Source: Halolactibacillus halophilus (lineage in GTDB: Bacteria > Bacillota > Bacilli > Bacillales > Amphibacillaceae). Taken from it: a stretch of 64,000 nucleotides of DNA. A model generated the notes under the pieces. That model saw only the letters and a list, made by a program, of their open reading frames with translations, was not told the DNA's origin and made no database searches. Within the stretch, counting starts at the first letter, position 1. Every line of letters starts with the position of its first letter. Both the position numbers and the translations under genes were made by a program. Positions 17,485 to 25,221 of the stretch are shown in pieces. The stretch spans positions 30,461 to 94,460 of the forward strand of contig NZ_FOXC01000004.1 in NCBI RefSeq assembly GCF_900115605.1, given 5' to 3'.

Positions 17485-19653
17485 TTATTTTTCCTCGCTT
17501 TCAATTTGATATTTAAATGAAGCTTCGATTGTGTTAGCTGATGAAGTTCCTACAAAGACCGTGAACTCTCCAGGGTCCGTATAGCACGTTAAGTCACTAT
17601 GGGTATAGCGCAGCATTTCCTCTGTAACGGCAAAGGTTACCGTCTTTGATTCCTCTGACTCTAAGTGGATTTTCTTAAATGCTTTTAATTCTTTTAACGG
17701 GCGAACAACTTCACCGACATGGTCTCTCGTGTACAGCTGTACAATCTCATCACCCGATCTCTCTTTTGTATTTTTAACTTTAACTGAGACATAAAGTGTT
17801 TTGCTATCTCTTAACACAGATTGCGATAACTCAAGCTCACTATATTCGAATGAACTATAACTTAAGCCATATCCAAACGGATAACGCGGCATATTAGGTC
17901 CATCGATAAACTTAGAAACGTAACGATTGTGCGGATTGTTATGGTCCAAAGGCCGACCAGTATTATGATGATTATAATAAACAGGTATTTGCCCAACGGT
18001 ATCCGGAAAACTCATTGTTAGTTTCGCTGATGGATTTTTATCTCCAGACAATATCCGGGCAATCGCAGTCCCACCAGATGACCCTGGGAACCAGGCTTCC
18101 ACTATTGCTTTAGCAAACGGCGTGACATGTGTTAAATCGAGTGGACGACCATTAATTAACACGACAACAATATTGTTATTAACTTCATGTATTTTCTTTA
18201 ATAACTCTAATTGAATTTCTGGTAAGTCAATCTTACTTCTTGATCCACCTTCACCACTCATATCAGAGCTTTCTCCTAAGGCTAAAATCACTGTATCAAC
18301 TTTTTTTGCCACCTCGATGGCAGATACTAACTCCTCTTGTTCAATAGCGTGAACGGATTGAATTGAACTTATAGAAATGGGTTTTGAAAAGACTTTTTTT
18401 ATTCCCATTGCTAAAGTTTCCACATCATTTTTATCACCAATCCATGACCACGGCCCAAGTAAATCTTGACTTTCTGCAAAAGGACCGATTAACCCCACAT
18501 CATCCCCTTTATTTATTGGCAGGATCCCATCGTTCTCTAACAAAACGATAGATTCTTCTGCGGCTCGCCTTGCGACAAGACGGTGTTCTTCTGAAAAAAT
18601 GACGTCTTTTGCCTTGTCTTCATCCAGGAAACGATAAGGATTTTCAAATAACCCTAATGTCTGCTTTAACTTCAATATGCGCCGAACACTTTCATCGATA
18701 CGGGATTCCTCTATTGTTCCTTCTTTAATTAGTTCTTTCAGATGACTCACATACGTGCTAGTCATCATTTCAATATCCACACCAGCCTCAATTGCTAAAG
18801 CCGCCGCTTCCTTTTCATTTTCTGCTACGCCGTGCGGGATTAATTCTCGTATAGAACCCCAATCTGAAATGACCACACCATTAAATCCCCATTCATCTCT
18901 TAACAGATTGCGCATTAATGCTTTATTACCTGAACACGGCTTACCATCAATGGTATTAAATGCCGTCATGACCATTTGAGCATTTTCATCAAGAGCGGCT
19001 TTATAACCTGGCAAATACACCTCTCGCAATTCTCTTTCTGACATATTGACAGTATTATAATCACGTCCTGCTTCAATAGCGCCATACGCAGCAAAATGCT
19101 TGACACATGCAGCTACCGAGTCTTTAGACGTTTGGATATCTTGTCCTTGAAAGCCTCTGACAAACGCTCTAGCAAGCTCACTGTTTAAATAGGGGTCTTC
19201 TCCTGTTGATTCCATAACTCTTCCCCACCGGGGATCTCTCACCAAATCAACCATAGGGGCAAATGTTACATGTATACCTGAAACAGCCGCTTCTTTTGCT
19301 GCTATCCGAGCCGTTTCTTCTACTAATTCCGGATCAAAAGAACAGCTTAAGGCTAAGTTATGCGGAAAAATTGTTTTATACCCATGGATAATATCTGCCA
19401 TTATAAGCAATGGAATATTTAGACGATTGGTTGTTAAATGTGCTTCTTGAATACGCTTAATCTCAGCTGCACCTGACCCACCTAAAACTGATCCACTATT
19501 GTGTATCGTTTGCGAGCTAATACCTAAATCACTTAGTGGACCAGTTATTTCTCCTTCATGACTGGCGCCATCAAATAAAAATGCAGCTAATTGCATCAAT
19601 TGATCAATTTTTTCATCTAATGTCATTTGTTTAAGTAACGCGTCGATGTCCAT
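17485..19653 (-). CDS. GH3 beta-glucosidase for beta-1,2-gluco-oligosaccharides
   Basis: 722 residues, cytoplasmic (no signal peptide). GH3 three-domain layout: (beta/alpha)8 domain with PLLIMADIIHG, FAPMVDLVRDPRWGR, and the nucleophile motif GVVISDWGS with Asp264; alpha/beta sandwich with VILALGESSDMSGEGGSR; C-terminal FnIII-like domain from about residue 630. ATG 19653 has GAGGAGGG five bases upstream; the frame upstream of it overlaps a LacI-type operator and is not coding. It is transcribed together with the GH94 gene. Its closest functional model, from neighbourhood and length, is the Listeria GH3 enzyme that removes glucose from sophorose and longer beta-1,2-glucans. Substrate is inferred. 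Confidence 0.88.
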   Translation of the reverse strand: MDIDALLKQMTLDEKIDQLMQLAAFLFDGASHEGEITGPLSDLGISSQTIHNSGSVLGGSGAAEIKRIQEAHLTTNRLNIPLLIMADIIHGYKTIFPHNLALSCSFDPELVEETARIAAKEAAVSGIHVTFAPMVDLVRDPRWGRVMESTGEDPYLNSELARAFVRGFQGQDIQTSKDSVAACVKHFAAYGAIEAGRDYNTVNMSERELREVYLPGYKAALDENAQMVMTAFNTIDGKPCSGNKALMRNLLRDEWGFNGVVISDWGSIRELIPHGVAENEKEAAALAIEAGVDIEMMTSTYVSHLKELIKEGTIEESRIDESVRRILKLKQTLGLFENPYRFLDEDKAKDVIFSEEHRLVARRAAEESIVLLENDGILPINKGDDVGLIGPFAESQDLLGPWSWIGDKNDVETLAMGIKKVFSKPISISSIQSVHAIEQEELVSAIEVAKKVDTVILALGESSDMSGEGGSRSKIDLPEIQLELLKKIHEVNNNIVVVLINGRPLDLTHVTPFAKAIVEAWFPGSSGGTAIARILSGDKNPSAKLTMSFPDTVGQIPVYYNHHNTGRPLDHNNPHNRYVSKFIDGPNMPRYPFGYGLSYSSFEYSELELSQSVLRDSKTLYVSVKVKNTKERSGDEIVQLYTRDHVGEVVRPLKELKAFKKIHLESEESKTVTFAVTEEMLRYTHSDLTCYTDPGEFTVFVGTSSANTIEASFKYQIESEEK

Positions 19654-19668
19654 CTTATCCCTCCTCTT

Positions 19669-19684
19669 TTTGAATCGTTTCAAA
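19669..19684 (-). promoter_or_regulatory. LacI-type operator before the GH3 gene
   Basis: TTTGAATCGTTTCAAA matches the operators at lacI and upstream of the binding-protein gene (core TTGAAnCGnTTCAA). It lies 15 bases before the GH3 start and after a hairpin, so GH3-GH94 probably have their own regulated promoter. Confidence 0.7.
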
Positions 19685-19698
19685 TTTAATATCATGAT

Positions 19699-19727
19699 AA
19701 ACCTCCAAAGCTGTTCTTTAGAGGTTT
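19699..19727 (-). terminator. Hairpin between GH35 and GH3 genes
   Basis: AAACCTC(c)AAAG / CTTT(a)GAGGTTT with a 5-base loop, directly after the GH35 stop. The T-run is short, so it may be a partial terminator or processing site separating the upstream operon from GH3-GH94. Confidence 0.5.
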
Positions 19728-19734
19728 GTTCATT

Positions 19735-22140
19735 TTACTCAAAATACACCGTCAATATTTCCGCATGATGATTGTTCTTTAACGTAAAAATATATACATT
19801 ATCCGTTTGTTGCTTTTCCATTTCAGTACTCGTACTGACTTTATTCGTTGTTGTTATTTTTAGTTTTATATTTTTTGATTTAGTATCGAAGGTAACATGT
19901 TGTGAATCGTAGCTGATTATTTCACATGTACTATAATGAAGACATGTCGTCTCATCTATGTTGATCTCGACCGGTAACATGACCCCTTCATAACCTGCTA
20001 GATTTAACAATTCACCATCGAATAACATTTTTTCACGTTCTAATACATGACATGTCTTAGCGTATCCTTCAAGGTTTAATAGATGAATAAATCGTTCATC
20101 TCTATTTCTTACTGATGTTGTAAATAAACCATGATTGTCATAATCATGTGTTAGACCTGGTTTAACGCCCAAATCCGCTAACATACTGCGGTAAAAATCA
20201 AGATCTGTTTTGTAAGGTGTCGTAAGAACTGTTATAGCCCCTTTTTTTATTTTAGTTTTAAATCCAGCATAATGCTCAGTGCCAATTATTTTAATAAGCG
20301 GCGTTTGTCCATTAAGTGTGAAGCCTTGGGCAAAATACGTTCTTAACTCCTTCTGCTTTACATCGTCAACTCTTCTTACCGATAAATAAAACTGTTGATT
20401 CGCTTCATAATCTTTTTCATAAGTGACACCCAATGCTTGAATAAGTTGGGTGCAAGAATTGCCTTCCATATCATACTGCGGTAATTCTCCGTATAAGAGC
20501 ACACGACCTCCCTCAGCGGTGAAATCAACCAACTTTTCTTGTATATCTCTGCTCATATACTTAGCACTAGGTACAACAAGTACGCCAACATTTTTAACAT
20601 CAAGCGGCTTATTTTGGATGTCAATACCAGTAAATCTGTAACCGGCAAGCAACATACTTCTAGCTAGTAACTCCCAACTAGCATGGGCTCTATTACTCGT
20701 TAAATTACCGATAAACGCTCTTTCACTTTCTGAATCTGGATAATGATACTCTGTCATGTAGTAATCAGGAATAAAGGCAAAATGCAGATCATCATGTTCT
20801 TCGTTCATCACAGCTAACTTGTCCTTTACTGCTAACATACGTTTTATCGACGTAGCCATCCGATCGAAAGTATAATTTTTCTCGCCTTCAGGTGAAATCG
20901 GCGCCGCAAAACCATGACGCTCTCCTGTTGTCGCAATACGGTTATTTCCATCAGCTGTCGGTCGCTGTAATTGTCGGTTATAACCACCTGCCATCAAATA
21001 ATAATTTAACAATCGATTCCCTTGGGCGATACTCATCCTTGTCTTTAGATCTGCAGCTGAAGGGTCATAGCGCCCAGTTAACGTCTCACCAAAATTACCG
21101 TCGCCACAATTAAACTCCGCTGATGTGAGTGGCTGATCCTCTGAATGAACGGCATCCATCATACCGTTAATCAAATATAAATCTTGAAACGTTGTCATAT
21201 CTAAGTTACCAAAGTAATGATCTGACCCAGAAATATAGCCAGTATCTTGCGTATAACTTTCATATAATTGACTAATACCAATAGGATAAGTCAGCGCTCG
21301 ACCACCACCTGTGCCGTGGATATTAACCATGAATGGTACGCCTGATACGCCACATGATTCCGCAAATGCTCTTAATACGCGAACATACTCACTAAAACGT
21401 TGACGCATATAATAACCTAAATCCTTATGTAAATCGAGAGGATTTACATTTTTTGGCGCTCTAATTTCTTGTTTGAATTGATCGAATGCGTCATCAATAA
21501 AAGGATAACGCTTAAGTAATGTTTGTTTATCATAGCTTTGATTTAAGTAACGTTTAAATTGCTCTAGCATCTGGTCCGTTAAATCAGGATTATTACTGAC
21601 CCACGATAGCATACCGATTTCATTGTCAAGCTGTATGGCGATGACGTTGCCGCCATGGTCATGAAGTCGAGGAACAACAACTTTAAATACCGCTTCATAC
21701 CAGCGCTTAACTTCTTTTAGAAAGTTAGGGGCAAGATAATCTACTGTCACTGTTGTTGCCTGGTTACCATTCCATGTTATTGGTGTGACTTCTGGATATT
21801 TTTCATATAGCCAATACGGAATACCATCATTTTTCATTTCAGCCATAATAAATGGACCCGGGCGAACAAAGAAGTATAAATTATGCTCTTTAGCTAAATC
21901 AATAAATGCGGCTAAATCATGTTCAGGGAATTGTCGGCCGTCTAAGTCAATATCTTCATAGAATTCTTCATGGACAACCCAAGGGATATAACTAGAAACA
22001 GCATTGCATCCACTTTCTTTTAATTGCTCCAACCGATTCTCCCACTGATCACGAGGTATTCTAAAATAATGGATTTCTCCTATCATCAGAAGTTCTGGTT
22101 TACCATCAATAATAATTTGTTTTTGTTTAATTTCAATCAT
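19735..22140 (-). CDS. GH35-family enzyme, possible beta-1,2-glucosyltransferase
   Basis: 801 residues, no signal peptide. The N-terminal (beta/alpha)8 part follows GH35: IHYFRIPRDQWENRLEQLKESGCNAVSSYIPW, VRPGPFIMAEM, and VIAIQLDNEIGM, whose Glu fits the acid/base; the Glu in LTSAEFNCGDGNF is a candidate nucleophile. The C-terminal part is beta-rich. The motifs differ from ordinary beta-galactosidases (GG-IENEYG, TEYGGP). From memory, a divergent GH35 enzyme from Ignavibacterium is a beta-1,2-glucosyltransferase, so in this locus remodelling of beta-1,2-glucans is more likely than lactose hydrolysis. The start overlaps the GH144 stop (ATGA), so the two are translationally coupled. Confidence 0.75.
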   Translation of the reverse strand: MIEIKQKQIIIDGKPELLMIGEIHYFRIPRDQWENRLEQLKESGCNAVSSYIPWVVHEEFYEDIDLDGRQFPEHDLAAFIDLAKEHNLYFFVRPGPFIMAEMKNDGIPYWLYEKYPEVTPITWNGNQATTVTVDYLAPNFLKEVKRWYEAVFKVVVPRLHDHGGNVIAIQLDNEIGMLSWVSNNPDLTDQMLEQFKRYLNQSYDKQTLLKRYPFIDDAFDQFKQEIRAPKNVNPLDLHKDLGYYMRQRFSEYVRVLRAFAESCGVSGVPFMVNIHGTGGGRALTYPIGISQLYESYTQDTGYISGSDHYFGNLDMTTFQDLYLINGMMDAVHSEDQPLTSAEFNCGDGNFGETLTGRYDPSAADLKTRMSIAQGNRLLNYYLMAGGYNRQLQRPTADGNNRIATTGERHGFAAPISPEGEKNYTFDRMATSIKRMLAVKDKLAVMNEEHDDLHFAFIPDYYMTEYHYPDSESERAFIGNLTSNRAHASWELLARSMLLAGYRFTGIDIQNKPLDVKNVGVLVVPSAKYMSRDIQEKLVDFTAEGGRVLLYGELPQYDMEGNSCTQLIQALGVTYEKDYEANQQFYLSVRRVDDVKQKELRTYFAQGFTLNGQTPLIKIIGTEHYAGFKTKIKKGAITVLTTPYKTDLDFYRSMLADLGVKPGLTHDYDNHGLFTTSVRNRDERFIHLLNLEGYAKTCHVLEREKMLFDGELLNLAGYEGVMLPVEINIDETTCLHYSTCEIISYDSQHVTFDTKSKNIKLKITTTNKVSTSTEMEKQQTDNVYIFTLKNNHHAEILTVYFE

Positions 22141-23363
22141 GATTTAACCCTCACCTCTCTTTTTTGAAAGCCTAATTTAGTCACAGCTCTATTAATAATG
22201 GGGTGCTGCATATAATATTTCCATGTCGTTCCGTGCAAGTAGTTATCGATCATTAGTAAAGAAATACCTTTATCAATACCAATCACCATATCCGCATACC
22301 ACGTGGGGCTAAGCTCTTCGTTATAAGCATCAAAAAAGCCATACTTACCAAACAGATCAGGATGCTGATGATAGTAATAATAAACAGCCTCTTTTACGAC
22401 ATCAGGGGTGAAAACGATCGAACCAATCGCACCACATGGCGGTACTGTTCCATCTAAGGTCATTTTTACTTCGTCATAATACGGCGGCGTACCCGGTACA
22501 ATATAGCCATTTGGCCCTTCACACGCTGTTAAGCCCCATGCATTTTTATGGTACGTTTTAAAGTTAGTTTGTTGATCAATCGAAAAAGCTCGACTTGCTT
22601 TTGAAGCAACGGTAGCATTTTTGAACCAATCAATGCCATCCGGATCTAGATAGGATTTAAAATTAAACCATGCGTGGGAAAACTGGTGTGTGAATAACGC
22701 ACCTCCCGGGCTGTTATAAAAAGTATAGGTTTTATACGTCATCAGCCGTCGTTCAAATCCCTGATAAATATCTGCCGGCACTGGATACGTAGGAGAAGCA
22801 ACCCCTAAAAAATATTGCATCATCTGTTCTGCGTACATATCCCAGCGACCAAACCCACCCGTTTCTTTATGATAGCCCATGTAATACACATTTTCTTCTT
22901 GATTGTAATACTTGCTCCAATCGACTCTTTGATAAATTTTCTGGAAATAGTTTTCGACGTCTCCTCCGAAATAACTTGCTGCTGTCAAAGCGCCATTTAG
23001 AAAAATACTCGTATCAATGATAGACGCGCAATCGTGAAAGTCTCGGTGCCTTTTACCTGTAGTCATATTAACAAAATGATAAAAAAATCCATTTACGTGT
23101 TCGACATTGTGGTAAAAACTATGCAATGTTTTTTTTACACGATTGAAAGCCACTTCATGACTGATCCATCCTCGCTCAACACCAATAACAAAAGCGCTTA
23201 AACCAAAACCAACTGAAGCAATACTTGCAATATCTTCAGCTTTAGCACTCGTTTTATCTCGTATTAATCCGTAACCAGGACTCGCTAAATCTGTATTTGC
23301 TTCTTCATAAAAGAATCGAAAGCTGCGTCTCGCTTCTTCTTCCAATATTGCTCTTGCATCCAT
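22137..23363 (-). CDS. GH144-type beta-1,2-glucanase (glucoamylase-like fold)
   Basis: 408 residues forming an (alpha/alpha)6 barrel of the PF10091 type. Visible family text: SPGYGLIRDKTS (N-terminal), IASIASVGFGLSAFVIGVERGW, DCASIIDTSIFLNGAL, YYMGYHKETGGFGRWDMYAEQMM, FTHQFSHAWFNF, AWGLTACEGPNGY, and PTWYADMVIGIDKG near the end. GH144 enzymes act on beta-1,2-glucan in endo or sophorose-releasing exo mode. There is no signal peptide, unlike secreted GH144 enzymes, so it should work in the cytoplasm on imported chains. It follows the permease gene by 18 bases and overlaps the GH35 gene. Endo or exo action cannot be decided here. Confidence 0.82.
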   Translation of the reverse strand: MDARAILEEEARRSFRFFYEEANTDLASPGYGLIRDKTSAKAEDIASIASVGFGLSAFVIGVERGWISHEVAFNRVKKTLHSFYHNVEHVNGFFYHFVNMTTGKRHRDFHDCASIIDTSIFLNGALTAASYFGGDVENYFQKIYQRVDWSKYYNQEENVYYMGYHKETGGFGRWDMYAEQMMQYFLGVASPTYPVPADIYQGFERRLMTYKTYTFYNSPGGALFTHQFSHAWFNFKSYLDPDGIDWFKNATVASKASRAFSIDQQTNFKTYHKNAWGLTACEGPNGYIVPGTPPYYDEVKMTLDGTVPPCGAIGSIVFTPDVVKEAVYYYYHQHPDLFGKYGFFDAYNEELSPTWYADMVIGIDKGISLLMIDNYLHGTTWKYYMQHPIINRAVTKLGFQKREVRVKS

Positions 23364-23381
23364 ATATAAGCTCCTTTTTAA

Positions 23382-24353
23382 TTACTCTCCGGTGATTCCT
23401 GAACGATCGACACCTTCTACGAACCAGCGCTGGGTAATGAAGTAAACAACTAACAGAGGTAAGATACTTAGCATCGTTCCTGCCATGCTAATCCCTTCAT
23501 TAATATTTACATTAGAGCCCCCGAGGTTTTGAGCATTCATCTGTTCATATGAGGCATTAAAGCGTTGTAATTCTAAAGGTAAGGTTGTCAGTGCATTCCC
23601 AAAGAAAGTTGCCGCCATAGTTGTTTCATTCCAGTACCAAACAAATGAAAATAGAAATGAGATGATAAACGCTGGAATCGCCATTGGGACAGCAATTCGA
23701 ATGAAGATTTTGTAATAACCAGCCCCATCTAAATACGCTGCTTCTTCCAATGATTTTGGTAACATTCTAAAGAATTGATAAAATATTAAAATAAAAATCG
23801 CACTGTTCAAACCTTGACCAAATGCTGCTGGCAATAGGAATGACTGTATATTACCAATAATGCCTAAGTCATTAAAAAATACATATCGCGGTATCATTAG
23901 GACCTGTGGTGGGATTACAAATGTTGCTAGTACTAAGCCAAATAATGTCCGTTTAAATGGTAAATCAAATCTGGCAAATCCATACCCGATTAAACTGGCC
24001 ACTAACGTTTGAGCTAGCGCGGGCAGTACCGTAACATAAAGGGTTACACCCAATGTAGATGAGAAATTTAAAACGCGATAGGCCGTCTCATAGTTTTCAA
24101 GATAAAACTGTGAAGGTAACCACGTAATCAATGGGTTAAGTAAATCTTCTAAAGTCATAAAACTATATGACCCCATATGAATCATCGGATACAGATATAC
24201 AAAACCAATGCCAATAAGCAAACTATAGATAAACAGCTGTGTGATAATGCCTGTCTTTACATTTGACCCGAAGAGGAGGTGTTTTATTCTTTGCTGCTTT
24301 TGTTTCTTCGGCATTCTTTGATTAACAACTGCATTTTTCTTCAAATCTCTCAC
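23382..24353 (-). CDS. Carbohydrate ABC transporter permease (MalG-like)
   Basis: Membrane subunit of a CUT1 sugar importer. About six transmembrane segments after a basic cytoplasmic N-terminus of about 35 residues; the EAA loop EEAAYLDGAGYYKIFIRIAVPMAIPA contacts the ATPase. About 320 residues, longer at the N-terminus than usual. Start is uncertain: GTG 24353 is one base after AAGGGAG, while TTG 24344 has better spacing. It pairs with the permease four bases upstream. No ATP-binding subunit gene lies in the locus. Confidence 0.88.
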   Translation of the reverse strand: MRDLKKNAVVNQRMPKKQKQQRIKHLLFGSNVKTGIITQLFIYSLLIGIGFVYLYPMIHMGSYSFMTLEDLLNPLITWLPSQFYLENYETAYRVLNFSSTLGVTLYVTVLPALAQTLVASLIGYGFARFDLPFKRTLFGLVLATFVIPPQVLMIPRYVFFNDLGIIGNIQSFLLPAAFGQGLNSAIFILIFYQFFRMLPKSLEEAAYLDGAGYYKIFIRIAVPMAIPAFIISFLFSFVWYWNETTMAATFFGNALTTLPLELQRFNASYEQMNAQNLGGSNVNINEGISMAGTMLSILPLLVVYFITQRWFVEGVDRSGITGE

Positions 24354-24357
24354 TCCC

Positions 24358-25221
24358 TTAGCTATATTTTTTCTTTGCTCTTAAGGTTAATAAACCAACA
24401 ATGATCAGTAACACCAATGCTATTACTCCAAAATAGATCCAAGATAATGCCGAAGCATAGCCGAATCCTGTATTAATTTGGAACATATTACTTTGAATAT
24501 GATTTACAACGGGGTTAAGCGCAAAAATAGAATAAGTTACGACGGTATAAATAACATTGATGATAATAATTGGCGATAAACTTGGTAACGTTACTTTCCA
24601 AAAACATTCCCAACTAGATGCCCCATCAATTTTTGCCGCTTCATATATTTGACGATCAATCTTTTGCAGTGCTGCTAAGAAAATGAGTATTTGAACACCT
24701 GAAAACCATAAAATGAAAATAAGATTGTCCATCAAATAGATAATGGTTGAGTTAAAAAAACTTTCACTATTATTTAAAATGATAGTAAATATCGCATATT
24801 CCTCAATTGATGGTATAGCGGTGACACCTTGAGCCATTAATTCCTCAATAACTGGCCCTGACGTAATAATGACCGGTAAAAAGAAGATGGTTCGAAATAG
24901 CCCACGAAATTTAATGTTTTGATTTAACAGTAAACCAATAATAAGTGAGAATACTAAAATAATTGGCACTGAGATAAATAACTCTTCGAGATATGTTAAT
25001 AACTCTTGAGTGAATAAGGCGTCTACTGTAAAAGCATAACTGAAATTATCAAAGCCTACGAAATCAGTCACAATACCTTTAGGTGTAATACGCACTTGTT
25101 GAAAACTCAAAAACATTGAATATCCTAATGGGTAAGCAGTAAATACCGCAAATCCAAGAAGCCAAGGAAGAATAAATGACATGCCGATTAATTGTTTTCC
25201 GGTTTTTAGTGAAACTTTCAT
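24358..25221 (-). CDS. Sugar ABC transporter permease (MalF-like)
   Basis: 287 residues with six predicted membrane segments. The N-terminal GKQLIGMSFILPWLLGFAVFTAYPLGYSMFLSF is the standard MalF/UgpA opening; the EAA loop is EAAKIDGASSWECFWKVTLPSLSPI. ATG 25221 abuts the TAA of the DUF5696 gene, and GGAGGTG lies just upstream. It forms a heterodimer with the next gene's product. Which of the two binding proteins feeds this pair is not visible from sequence. Confidence 0.9.
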   Translation of the reverse strand: MKVSLKTGKQLIGMSFILPWLLGFAVFTAYPLGYSMFLSFQQVRITPKGIVTDFVGFDNFSYAFTVDALFTQELLTYLEELFISVPIILVFSLIIGLLLNQNIKFRGLFRTIFFLPVIITSGPVIEELMAQGVTAIPSIEEYAIFTIILNNSESFFNSTIIYLMDNLIFILWFSGVQILIFLAALQKIDRQIYEAAKIDGASSWECFWKVTLPSLSPIIIINVIYTVVTYSIFALNPVVNHIQSNMFQINTGFGYASALSWIYFGVIALVLLIIVGLLTLRAKKKYS

